DNA from: a bacterium
GTDB taxonomy: Bacteria > JALSQH01
Direction: 5' to 3'
NCBI GenBank assembly: GCA_026985515.1
Contig: JALSQH010000042.1
Coordinates: 1-17,822, forward strand
Length of the DNA: 17,822 bases
Under the pieces are notes generated by a model. It was not told the DNA's origin, ran no database searches, and saw only the letters and a program-made list of their open reading frames with translations. The position numbers and the translations under genes were made by a program. Shown in pieces: positions 6,451-16,050 of this stretch (positions are counted from its first letter, which is position 1; the number at the start of each line of letters is the position of its first letter).

Positions 6451-6982
6451 GAGATTGATCTACGAATATGACCAGTTCTTTCTGGGATTCATCAGAGTTG
6501 AACCTCTGCAGAGGAGGAAAAAAGTTGAAAAGATGATCAGAGATCTCATGGATACCTACATAGCAAATGCAACATTGAAATTCAAGCTTCAAAATCTCCG
6601 TCAGCGTTACGCCACATACAGGGAAAAATGGGATAGATACCTTCGTCAGATGGAGGAGGGCACCTTCGTGAGAGATGTGATAAGAGCAAAGAAAAAGGGG
6701 TTGATTGATGAAACAGAGGCAAGGAGAAAACTCTCCCAGGATGCAGTATCCAGGATGAAACTGGCGGAAGAGGCTGCGAAAAAAAGCGAAGATCCCTACA
6801 AACCCCTCTTTCAGGAATATGTGAAAATTAAAGGAAATGTGAATATTGACTATGAAAAATGGAAAAGGAAACTTGAACAGGAAAAGAAAAAGTTACTTCA
6901 GAAGACAAAGGCAAAGGATATAGAATTCCGAGTAGTAGAAGTAAATGGGAAGCCCAAGATAAAGGCAATTCCCAAGAGATAA
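6389..6982 (+). CDS. Coiled-coil protein resembling the MXAN_5187 C-terminal domain
   Basis: This 197-aa, highly charged protein has long predicted helices at residues about 5-95 and 105-180. It has no signal peptide, membrane segment or catalytic motif. The segment YEYDQFFLGFIRVEPLQRR (25-43) and the later W..YLRQMEEGTF (81-92) resemble a domain I remember as the MXAN_5187 C-terminal family, found in Myxococcota and Desulfobacterota and of unknown function. This is recalled, not searched. The ATG at 6389 lies 62 nt inside the hydrolase gene with no clear ribosome binding site, so translation should be coupled. An in-frame TTG at 6425 is a less likely start. Co-expression with the hydrolase suggests a shared role. 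The stop lies 2 nt from the convergent atpC stop. Confidence 0.7.
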   Translation: MKKTDSEKIAQRLRELEQEIERLIYEYDQFFLGFIRVEPLQRRKKVEKMIRDLMDTYIANATLKFKLQNLRQRYATYREKWDRYLRQMEEGTFVRDVIRAKKKGLIDETEARRKLSQDAVSRMKLAEEAAKKSEDPYKPLFQEYVKIKGNVNIDYEKWKRKLEQEKKKLLQKTKAKDIEFRVVEVNGKPKIKAIPKR

Positions 6983-6984
6983 AC

Positions 6985-7386
6985 CTATCTGTACTTTGAA
7001 GCCTGCAATTTTGCAAGGGCTCTTTTAAGAGCCACCTCTATTTCCAGTAACTTCTTCTGATCAAGGCTGCCCTTTTCTATTTCCTCCTCCGCTTTTTTCA
7101 ATTCCCTTTCAGCCTGCTCTATGTCTATTTCTTCGCCTTTCTCACCGTAAGGAGTGAGGATTTTAACCACATCATCCTTTATCTCAACTATACCTCCTGA
7201 GATAAAAGCAGCCCTCAATTTGTCGTAATTTGCCTCCTTATACACCACAACACCAATATCAAGTTCCGAGATGAGATGGGTATGACCGGGCAGTATGCCC
7301 ATCTCTCCCAGCTTTCCCGGAAGAGTAACCTCATCAACATTTTCCTCAATCAGAGTTTTTGCTGGAGTCAGAATAAGAAGTTCCAC
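6985..7386 (-). CDS. atpC: F-type ATP synthase epsilon subunit
   Basis: The 133-aa epsilon subunit sits on the F1 central stalk, couples rotation and can inhibit ATP hydrolysis through its C-terminal helices. The N-terminal beta-sandwich is visible in the LILTPAKTL start, GEMGILPGH (27-35) and ISGGIVEI (62-69). The C-terminal helical hairpin follows (residues about 88-132). The length is normal. The start is a GTG at 7386 preceded by GGAGGTGA; no better ATG is in frame. It is the last gene of the atp operon, 15 nt after atpD. It ends 2 nt from the convergent coiled-coil gene, leaving no room for a terminator between them. Confidence 0.97.
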   Translation of the reverse strand: MELLILTPAKTLIEENVDEVTLPGKLGEMGILPGHTHLISELDIGVVVYKEANYDKLRAAFISGGIVEIKDDVVKILTPYGEKGEEIDIEQAERELKKAEEEIEKGSLDQKKLLEIEVALKRALAKLQASKYR

Positions 7387-7401
7387 AATGTCACCTCCAT
7401 A

Positions 7402-9682
<2,281 letters not shown>

Positions 9683-9683
<1 letters not shown>

Positions 9684-11218
9684 TACACCTCCGCAGATGG
9701 CTGAAAAATTGAATTGAACTCCTCAAGGATTTTCCTCAATTCCTCATCTATCTCTGAGGTGAGCTGTTTTTCCTTTGCTATTTTTTCCAGAATGTCAGGG
9801 TGTTTTTCATCCAGGAATGTGTAGAGTTCCTTTTCATACCTTCTCACATCCTCAACAGGGATTGAATCAAGAAACCCTCTTGTACCGGCGTAAATGATCA
9901 CAATCTGCTTTTCAACTGGAAGAGGTGCATACTGATCCTGCTTGAGAACCTCCTGAAGTCTCTTTCCCCTTTCAAGCTGAGCCAGTGTAGCCTTATCAAG
10001 GTCAGAACCGAACTGTGCAAAGGCAGCCAGCTCTCTGTACTGAGCCATTTCAAGCCTCAAGGAGCCTGCCACCTGCTTCATTGCCTTGATCTGGGCTGCA
10101 CCTCCAACCCTCGAAACAGAGATACCTACATTAATGGCAGGCCTGATACCTGCATAAAAGAGGTCAGGCTCCAGGTAGATCTGACCATCCGTGATGGAGA
10201 TAACATTTGTGGGAATATACGCAGAAACATCTCCCGCCTGAGTTTCAATGATGGGAAGAGCTGTGAGCGAACCACCTCCCATCTCGTCACTCATCTTTGC
10301 AGCCCTTTCAAGCAACCTTGAATGGAGATAGAAAACATCTCCAGGGTAAGCCTCTCGACCAGGTGGCCTTCTCAAAAGCAGTGACAACTGCCTGTAGGCA
10401 ACGGCGTGTTTTGAAAGGTCATCGTAAACAATCAGTGCGTGCATCCCATTATCCCTGAAGTACTCACCCATTGCTGCACCGGCATAAGGTGCAATATACT
10501 GAAGTGTGGCGGGATCTGAAGCTGTGGCAGCCACGACTATTGTGTATTCAAGTGCACCAAACTGCTTCAATTTATCCACAACCTGTGCAACTGTGGACCT
10601 CTTCTGTCCAATGGCAACATAGATACAGTAAACAGGTGAATCTGTCTGATGTGTGTATTTCTGATTGATAATTGTATCAATGGCAATGGCGGTTTTACCC
10701 GTCTGCCTGTCACCAATTATCAGCTCTCTCTGTCCTCTTCCGATGGGGATCATCGCGTCAATGGCTTTTAACCCTGTCTGGAGTGGTTCTTTAACAGGTT
10801 GTCTGTAAACTATACCGGGTGCCTTAACTTCAATTCTTCTGTATTCCTCGGCCTTGATCTCTCCACCACCATCAATGGGCATTCCAAGAGCATTCACAAC
10901 TCTACCCAGCAGAGCTTTACCAACAGGCACCTGAATGATCCTTCCCGTTCTCTTTACAATATCTCCTTCCTTGATGTGAATATCCTCACCAAGGATGGCC
11001 ACACCTACATTATCCTCCTCCAGATTGAGGACCATTCCATAAATACCGTTGGGAAATTCCACAAGCTCACTGGCCATAACCTTGTCAAGTCCATAAACAC
11101 GGGCTATTCCGTCACCAACTGAGAGAACGACACCCGTTTCTTCAAGATCAACTTCCTTTTCAAATTTCTCAATCTGCTCCCTGATAATCCTGCTAATTTC
11201 TTCTGCTCTTAACTGCAT
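9683..11218 (-). CDS. atpA: F-type ATP synthase alpha subunit
   Basis: The non-catalytic nucleotide-binding subunit of F1 (511 aa, normal length) completes each catalytic site with its arginine finger. Visible features are the N-terminal helix that contacts subunit delta (1-25), the beta-barrel [11 protein letters not shown] (35-45) and the P-loop GDRQTGKT (169-176). [23 protein letters not shown] and the arginine-finger region [14 protein letters not shown] follow. The ATG start lies 26 nt inside atpH. The stop overlaps the atpG start by one base. Nothing unusual is seen. Confidence 0.99.
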
Positions 11219-11759
11219 GGTTTACCTCTTCCCCTTTTTTGATTATTTGGTTAATTTCGTTGAGATACCTTCTCAGTGTGGCATTAATAACCAGATCCTC
11301 AAACTTTATCAATACTCCACCCAGGATAGAGGGTTCAACCTTTACCTTAAGGTCAACCTTCGCCTCCGTTATTTTTGAGAGAGCTTCCTCAATCCTCTTC
11401 ATCATCTCTTCCGAAATTTCTTCAGCAACAACAACCTCCACAGGCACGATATTTTTCTTCTGCAGATTGAGGAATTTTACATACTCACCTATCTCTGGCA
11501 GAAAAAGAATCCTGCCCTTCTTCAAAAGTAAAAGAAAAAAATTCCTCAACTCCTCCCTCATCCCCTCTGCCAGTTCTTCAAGAAATTTCTTCTTGTTTTC
11601 AAATTTAATTAACGGATTTTTGAAAAACTCTTTTGTTTCATCTGCTTGAAATATTGGCGAAATTTCATCAAAAATTCTGATCAAATCCTCAACAAATCCC
11701 TTCTCTTCAGCCAGCTGAAATATTGCCAGACCATACCTTTTTGCAACAGGGGAAACCAT
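11193..11759 (-). CDS. atpH: F-type ATP synthase delta subunit
   Basis: The 188-aa delta subunit (OSCP equivalent) joins the top of F1 to the b stalk. The N-terminal helical bundle is visible in [17 protein letters not shown] (5-21) and the FFKNPLI segment (about 60-66). The conserved C-terminal [26 protein letters not shown]-type beta region is at about 135-162, in shortened form here. The ATG at 11759 lies 3 nt after the atpF stop and has an AAGGAG ribosome binding site. The 3' end overlaps atpA by 26 nt. Confidence 0.96.
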   Translation of the reverse strand: MVSPVAKRYGLAIFQLAEEKGFVEDLIRIFDEISPIFQADETKEFFKNPLIKFENKKKFLEELAEGMREELRNFFLLLLKKGRILFLPEIGEYVKFLNLQKKNIVPVEVVVAEEISEEMMKRIEEALSKITEAKVDLKVKVEPSILGGVLIKFEDLVINATLRRYLNEINQIIKKGEEVNHAVKSRRN

Positions 11760-11762
11760 CTA

Positions 11763-12311
11763 CTACTTCTCCTTGAGCCTATTTATTACATCTTCAACAA
11801 GTTTTGCCTGAAGATCTCCATTCAGCAGTTTTTTTATACTTTCCTCGGCGCTCTTCGTTACGAGTTCGGCAATTTCTTCCCTTAACTTCTCAACTGCCCG
11901 GTCAACTTCCTGTTCAGCTATCTTTTTTGCATCTTCCTTCATCTTAATTGCATAGGATTCAGCGGCTCTGAGCATTTCCTCAACTTCTTTCTCTTCAGCC
12001 CTTACGGTGTACTCCTTTATCTCCTCTATTTTTTCATCTATTCTATCCATAAGCTCTCTGTATTTCTGAAGTTCCTGCTTTGTTTCCTCCAGGAATTTAG
12101 CAGATTCTTCCATTTCCTTTTCCAGTGTTTTTCGACGATTTTTAAAGAAATCAAGGGTGGGTTTCTTTAAAAAGTAGTAGAGCAAACCCACATAGATGAG
12201 AAAGTTCACCACCGTGAACCAGAAATATTTGTTGAAAAAAGACTCACCTTCGCTCCCAAAAAGAAGTGCAGGAAACATAAACAGGATAAAAATAAAAACT
12301 CTCTTCATCAT
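11763..12311 (-). CDS. atpF: F-type ATP synthase subunit b with N-terminal signal-like segment
   Basis: The peripheral stalk subunit b is about 182 aa from the ATG at 12311, where two ATGs occur in tandem. An in-frame ATG at 12341 exists but would overlap the previous gene by 29 nt. Two hydrophobic segments are seen. The first (residues about 4-18, ending LLFGSEG) looks like a cleavable signal peptide. The second (about 30-48, FWFTVVNFLIYVGLLYYFL) is the usual b membrane anchor, followed by KKPTLDFFKNR. The rest is a long charged coiled coil that dimerises with b'. A signal-like leader is, to my recollection, common on this subunit in Desulfobacterota-type operons. The start lies 1 nt after the b' stop. 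Confidence 0.92.
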   Translation of the reverse strand: MMKRVFIFILFMFPALLFGSEGESFFNKYFWFTVVNFLIYVGLLYYFLKKPTLDFFKNRRKTLEKEMEESAKFLEETKQELQKYRELMDRIDEKIEEIKEYTVRAEEKEVEEMLRAAESYAIKMKEDAKKIAEQEVDRAVEKLREEIAELVTKSAEESIKKLLNGDLQAKLVEDVINRLKEK

Positions 12312-12312
12312 C

Positions 12313-12732
12313 TCATCCCGGTAGCAGTTTCTTAACCACAAGTTCTGTGAGTTCCGGTATTTTTTTCAAAAGTTCTTCCCTTATTTCTCCAGCATGAGAA
12401 ACTATTTCACTTCTTATTTCCTCAATTATTTTCTGTGCTTCCTCCTTGGCTTTTGAGATTATCTCAGCCTGTTTCATCAAACCTTCCTGATGAATTTTAT
12501 CCTTCAGTATCTTTGCTTCTCTATTTGCCTCATCAATTGCATTCTGATACTTTACCCTCAACTCCTTGATCTCTTCAAGAAGCATCTCCGCTTCTTTCCT
12601 CTTACCATCAATCAGGGCTTCTCTGTTCTTCAAATACTCCAGAGAGGGCCTGAATAAAAATTTTGAAAGAAAGAAATACGCAATCAAAAAGGGAATAAAT
12701 TGATATAACAGAGTAATATCAACCTTCAGCAC
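12313..12732 (-). CDS. atpF': F-type ATP synthase subunit b' (second b-type stalk subunit)
   Basis: This 139-aa second b-type subunit has a single N-terminal membrane anchor (residues about 9-28, YQFIPFLIAYFFLSKFLF), the conserved RPSLEYL segment and then a charged coiled coil to the end. Two different b-type genes in tandem imply a b/b' heterodimeric stalk, as known in cyanobacteria, Aquificota and many Desulfobacterota. The start is a GTG at 12732 with AGAGG 10 nt upstream; an ATG 8 nt earlier is out of frame. This is the first gene of the operon: atpB (a) and atpE (c) are not upstream, because the next gene is the divergent khpA. Confidence 0.93.
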   Translation of the reverse strand: MLKVDITLLYQFIPFLIAYFFLSKFLFRPSLEYLKNREALIDGKRKEAEMLLEEIKELRVKYQNAIDEANREAKILKDKIHQEGLMKQAEIISKAKEEAQKIIEEIRSEIVSHAGEIREELLKKIPELTELVVKKLLPG

Positions 12733-12784
12733 TGTAGCATTACCTCTTTTTAAATTGAAAAGGGATTCAAAATTTTGGTTTTAT

Positions 12785-12813
12785 TGTTTACCACAAAGAG
12801 AAAAAATTGTCAA
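12785..12813 (-). promoter_or_regulatory. Probable promoter of the atp operon
   Basis: On the minus strand a perfect TTGACA (12813-12808) is followed by 17 nt and a weak -10 TAAACA (12790-12785). The predicted start is near 12778, about 46 nt before the atpF' GTG. The TTTGTGGTA context just before the -10 is the same as in the rRNA promoter at 285-312. The weak -10 lowers confidence. Confidence 0.5.
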
Positions 12814-12851
12814 GCATCTAAAAGGAAAGCATTTTTTCGGCGGAGAAAATC

Positions 12852-12880
12852 TTGACATTTAAACCATTTTTGGCTAACCT
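12852..12880 (+). promoter_or_regulatory. Promoter of khpA
   Basis: A perfect TTGACA (12852-12857), a 17-nt spacer and a weak -10 TAACCT (12875-12880) predict a start near 12887, about 31 nt before the ATG. The first 12 bases are identical to those of the candidate promoter at 14849. It is divergent from the atp operon promoter, 38 bp away. Confidence 0.5.
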
Positions 12881-12917
12881 TAAAGTAGCTAACATACTTT
12901 TTGTGCGGGGGTTTAAG

Positions 12918-13148
12918 ATGAAGGATCTTGTTGAAAGAATTGCAAAGATGCTGGTTGATCACCCAGACCAGGTTGAGGTGAGGGAGACAAAGGGGGATAA
13001 GACCGTCGTGCTGGAATTAAAAGTAGCAAAGGAGGATGTAGGGAAAATAATAGGTAAAAAAGGAGCACACGCCCAGGCTATTAGAACTCTCCTTGCAGCT
13101 GCATCTGGAAAGGACAACAAAAAGTACACACTGGAAATAATTGATTGA
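12918..13148 (+). CDS. khpA: KhpA-type KH-domain RNA-binding protein
   Basis: This is a 76-aa single KH-domain protein. KhpA binds RNA and in Firmicutes pairs with KhpB (EloR/Jag) to influence cell elongation and small-RNA biology. The start is typical (MKDLVERIAKMLVDHPDQV), and the KH GxxG loop G46-K-K-G49 lies in VGKIIGKKGAHAQAIRTLL (41-59). An open frame continues upstream to a TTG at 12852, but that is the -35 element. The ATG at 12918 has a GGGGG ribosome binding site 6 nt upstream and matches the family N terminus. In many genomes khpA lies between rpsP and rimM; here it stands alone, divergent from the atp operon. Confidence 0.92.
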   Translation: MKDLVERIAKMLVDHPDQVEVRETKGDKTVVLELKVAKEDVGKIIGKKGAHAQAIRTLLAAASGKDNKKYTLEIID

Positions 13149-13209
13149 AGGGGTGCTCCTTAACTCTTAAATTCTGAGACTTCTTCCATAAAATTGAAGA
13201 GGGAGAGAA

Positions 13210-13779
13210 ATGGTAACCAAAAGACTTTACTGTCCAAGTTGTGGTGTTGATGTAGATGCAGTGCCTCTTACCATTGAGGGGAAGGTTGCCTGGCAGTGTC
13301 CCATCTGCGGATTGATTCTTCAGGAAGATGAAACACAGCAACCTTCAATGAAAATTCTTGAAAAAGTTATAGTGGCTGAAGATTCAGATACAGTTGCCAG
13401 TTTAATAAAAAAAGTTCTTCTTAACAAAAAGTATGCACAGGATGTGGTACTGACTTCCAACGGTGTGGAATTCATCAGTGCAGTTACAGAATCACTGAAG
13501 AATGGAGAGAATATTGATCTTGTAATACTGGATGTGGAGATGCCCATCCTTAACGGCATACAGGCTGCTCTTTCTTTCAGGGAACTTGAGAAAAAAGCGG
13601 GGAGAGGAAGGAAAACACCAATTCTTTTCTTCACTGGAAGGCCAGCTGATGAAAAATTCAAAATGATAATGAAGAGGGTACAGCCGTCAAGTTATGTGAA
13701 TAAGGGAACAAGTCAGAATCCACTTGATCTAATGAAAAGAATGGAAAAGGTAATGAGAATACTTTTGCAATCACTATGA
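13210..13779 (+). CDS. Response regulator receiver protein with N-terminal zinc ribbon
   Basis: This 189-aa protein has two parts. Residues 1-40 form a zinc ribbon with two CxxC pairs (C8/C11 and C30/C33). Residues about 52-189 form a two-component receiver domain with acidic residues E57/D58, phosphoacceptor D108 in VILDVEMPILNG, T142 and K165, a full active set. There is no output domain such as a DNA-binding HTH or enzyme. It therefore probably acts by protein contact, with the ribbon as a possible docking element (inference). No histidine kinase is nearby. A GAGGGAGAG ribosome binding site precedes the ATG. Its stop overlaps the next gene's start (ATGA), tying it to the TPR lipoprotein. 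The gap from khpA is 61 nt. Confidence 0.9.
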   Translation: MVTKRLYCPSCGVDVDAVPLTIEGKVAWQCPICGLILQEDETQQPSMKILEKVIVAEDSDTVASLIKKVLLNKKYAQDVVLTSNGVEFISAVTESLKNGENIDLVILDVEMPILNGIQAALSFRELEKKAGRGRKTPILFFTGRPADEKFKMIMKRVQPSSYVNKGTSQNPLDLMKRMEKVMRILLQSL

Positions 13780-14852
13780 GAAAATTTCTTCCTCTGCTTT
13801 TTTTCATTCTTTTCTACTCCTGCACAGCAAAACTGGTAAAAAATAACAACGAGTACAACGATCTTAAATCTATTGTAATAAAAGAGCCCATCTATGTTGA
13901 AGCGAAGAATAATGAGATAGTTTCTTACGATGACGAAACTCTCTTTAAAAAAGCTGAAGAAGCCCTTGATAACGATGATATTCAAAAGGGACTTTTTTAC
14001 TACTACCTTCTGCTTGAAAAATTTCCCGAATCAAAATTTATACCTCCTACCTTATATAATATAGGTGCAATCTTCGAAGAGGAGAAAAAATACCCGGAGG
14101 CGGAGAAATTCTACAGGTACCTGATCAAAAAGTATCCACTTCACTATCTAACTCCAAGGGCAATATTCAGGCTTGTACTGGTCCTGGAAGCAGAAGAAAA
14201 ATTTAGTGAAGCTTTGAAATACCTTGAAAAACTCAACCGCTTTTCACTTTCGAGAGAGGACAGATTAAAAGTTATAGCCCTCAAAGGGATTCTTCTCTCT
14301 GAGATGGGGAGGAAAAGGGAAGGAGAAAAATACCTGATGATTGCAGATAGAGAATATGGCAAACTGGCTCTGCAAAAGAAGAAATTTGATCGCTACTTCT
14401 GGGGATGGGTGAGATTTCAGATAGCGGAAAATGTTTTCACCCGCTACAGAGATTTCCACATAACAGGGAATTCTCGGGATGAGATGAAAAAACAGCTGGA
14501 GAGAAAGGCCTCCCTTCTGTTGAAAGCCCTCAGACTCTACTTTCTTACTCTCAAAACAAGATCGATGCACTGGGCCACAGCAGCTGTGTACAGAATGGGT
14601 CTTTTGTATGAACTATTTTACATGGAACTTGTACAGGTCAAACCTCCCGACACACTCACAAAGGAAGAAAAAGAGGTTTACTACGAAGAACTGGAAAAGG
14701 TTCTGAAGCCCGTGAAGGAAAAAGCGATAGAAACCTACGAAAAGATCATAAGGTACGCAACTGCCTGGGGCGTTAAAAGTGAGTGGTTAAAAAAGGCAAA
14801 AGAACATCTTGAGATACTGAAAAACTTTAAAATTTATCAGCCAGAAGGTTGA
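13776..14852 (+). CDS. TPR-repeat lipoprotein
   Basis: This 358-aa exported repeat protein starts with a hydrophobic signal ending FYSC (C16). The lipobox is atypical at -3 (Phe) but is the likely lipidation site, so the protein is probably anchored in the outer or inner membrane, facing the periplasm. TPR-type helix pairs are evident from about residue 55 to 155, with features such as ALYNIG-like TLYNIGAIFEEEKKYPEAEKFY (92-113) and EKFSEALKYLEKL (141-153). A further helical region runs to about 350. TPRs are scaffolds for protein complexes. Its start overlaps the response regulator stop by 4 nt. The partners downstream are also envelope proteins. It may correspond to a TPR component of a Glt/Agl-like trans-envelope complex; that is inference. 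Confidence 0.82.
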   Translation: MRKFLPLLFFILFYSCTAKLVKNNNEYNDLKSIVIKEPIYVEAKNNEIVSYDDETLFKKAEEALDNDDIQKGLFYYYLLLEKFPESKFIPPTLYNIGAIFEEEKKYPEAEKFYRYLIKKYPLHYLTPRAIFRLVLVLEAEEKFSEALKYLEKLNRFSLSREDRLKVIALKGILLSEMGRKREGEKYLMIADREYGKLALQKKKFDRYFWGWVRFQIAENVFTRYRDFHITGNSRDEMKKQLERKASLLLKALRLYFLTLKTRSMHWATAAVYRMGLLYELFYMELVQVKPPDTLTKEEKEVYYEELEKVLKPVKEKAIETYEKIIRYATAWGVKSEWLKKAKEHLEILKNFKIYQPEG

Positions 14853-14877
14853 CATTTAAAACAATGGTTGGTAAATT
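14849..14877 (+). promoter_or_regulatory. Probable internal promoter before the Pro-rich protein gene
   Basis: TTGACA (14849-14854), a 17-nt spacer and TAAATT (14872-14877) predict a start near 14884, about 21 nt before the ATG at 14905. The -35 overlaps the stop codon of the TPR lipoprotein gene. The stretch TTGACATTTAAA is identical to the khpA promoter. Confidence 0.5.
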
Positions 14878-14904
14878 TAGAGTGAAAATTGAATCGGGTG
14901 TGTA

Positions 14905-16050
14905 ATGAAAATAATAAAACTGCTTTTCATCAGTAGTATTATTGCGGGAATATTTTTTACTCAAATTCTCTACGCAGAGAAAAAGAATGAAAAAAAATAC
15001 CCTGAGAAAACCACATCCACCACAGAATTTGAAGAAATCCACCTGCAACCTGAAGAAATAACACCAGAGGTAATAGAACTCAAGCCCAATGAGGTTCAAT
15101 TCCAGGAAATTACTCCTCAGGCTGAGGAGTTACCTGAGGAAAACTTTCAGGTTTATGTGCCACAATTAAAAGAGATAACACCTGAAGAGTTTGCAAAGGA
15201 GAGACAAAAAGCCATTAAATTTGAGGAACTGAAACCTCAGGCACCAGAGCTGGCCGTTACACCTGAAAAGAAACCCGAAAAGCCAAAGTATGGAAAACTT
15301 GAAAAAGAGTTACCAGCAGCACCTGTAGTGCCTCAGGAGGTGGAGGAATTCAAACCCAAGCCACCTTCACCGGAAGAGGTGAAACCAAAAGTGGTTGTCT
15401 CTGAAGCTCCACCGCCTCCACCGGAGGAAAAACCTCAGGCTCCCATTATTCCTCTCGCTCCACCACCAACACCTGAAACTCCGCAGATTCCGAGAGAAGT
15501 TGCTCCTGCACAGGCACCAAAGATCAAAATTGCCATGAATGAAGAGTATAAAAAGCAGTTGAGTCAGCTCGCCCGGCAACTTGCCCTGCTTAAAGAGAGG
15601 GTCATAGAGGCAAAAACCAGAATCATAGCCTACGGCGAAAGGCTCACCAAGGGTTTCACAAGTGGAACAAAAGTTACAATAGATTGCATCAACAACCTGG
15701 GAAATGACTTCAGAATAACCAGGATGGCCGTTTTCCTTGATGGTCATCAGGTTTTTCTCAATGAATATTCTCTTGAAGAAAATCCCACAGGGGAAATAAA
15801 AATTTACAGGGGAAGCATTCTTCCCGGAAGACACAAGGTTGACATTAAACTGACTCTCCGGGGTGATAAGGGTATCTTCGATTTTTCCTTCAGTGCAGTT
15901 CTGAAGGTTGAAGCAGGACAATTCTTTACAGCTACAGAGGGGAAAATTGAACATATAAAAATCAAATTGATAGATCGTGGAGGCTGGTTCACCTCTATAG
16001 AAAAGAGACCAGAGGTCAAATTCCAGATAACAGAAGAGGAAAGTTACTGA
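14905..16050 (+). CDS. Periplasmic protein with Pro/Glu-rich linker and conserved C-terminal beta domain
   Basis: The 381-aa protein has a signal peptide (residues 1 to about 24, ending ILYA). A long Pro/Glu/Lys-rich linker follows (about 40-205) with EITP repeated at 51, 68 and 90 and runs of prolines at 169-173 and 186-188. After it come a short helix (212-240) and a beta-rich C-terminal domain (about 250-375). The C-terminal domain has GNDFRITRMAVFLDG (266-280), YRGSILPGRHKVDI (301-314) and FFTATEGK (340-347). It resembles, from memory, myxobacterial and deltaproteobacterial proteins encoded beside TPR genes and often mislabelled dihydrolipoamide acetyltransferase because of their Pro-rich stretch. 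No lipoyl or acyltransferase motif is present. The linker could span the periplasm, as in TonB. No membrane anchor remains after signal cleavage. Confidence 0.8.
   Translation: MKIIKLLFISSIIAGIFFTQILYAEKKNEKKYPEKTTSTTEFEEIHLQPEEITPEVIELKPNEVQFQEITPQAEELPEENFQVYVPQLKEITPEEFAKERQKAIKFEELKPQAPELAVTPEKKPEKPKYGKLEKELPAAPVVPQEVEEFKPKPPSPEEVKPKVVVSEAPPPPPEEKPQAPIIPLAPPPTPETPQIPREVAPAQAPKIKIAMNEEYKKQLSQLARQLALLKERVIEAKTRIIAYGERLTKGFTSGTKVTIDCINNLGNDFRITRMAVFLDGHQVFLNEYSLEENPTGEIKIYRGSILPGRHKVDIKLTLRGDKGIFDFSFSAVLKVEAGQFFTATEGKIEHIKIKLIDRGGWFTSIEKRPEVKFQITEEESY

Noticed and set aside
11239-11649. A 136-codon open frame on the plus strand opposite atpH
   Set aside because: Its Ser/Phe/Ile-rich product is typical of the antisense of a Glu/Lys-rich gene; atpH is unambiguous.
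12726-12740. Minus-strand mini-ORF (ATG CTA CAG TGC TGA) overlapping the atpF' start as a leader peptide
   Set aside because: Its ATG is only 2 nt from the AGAGG, too close for normal initiation, and there is no sign of an attenuator.
13148-13165. Short hairpin AAGG...CCTT after khpA as a terminator
   Set aside because: It is a 4-bp stem without a T tract. Read-through into the response regulator gene is equally likely.
15367-15954. A 195-codon open frame on the minus strand opposite the Pro-rich protein
   Set aside because: Its Trp/Arg/Ser-rich product mirrors the Pro/Glu codons of the real gene, and it has no ribosome binding site or neighbours on that strand.
14905-16050. Dihydrolipoamide acetyltransferase or TonB
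   Set aside because: The Pro-rich linker invites both names, but there is no lipoyl domain, no catalytic acyltransferase motif, and no N-terminal membrane anchor or TonB C-terminal signature.
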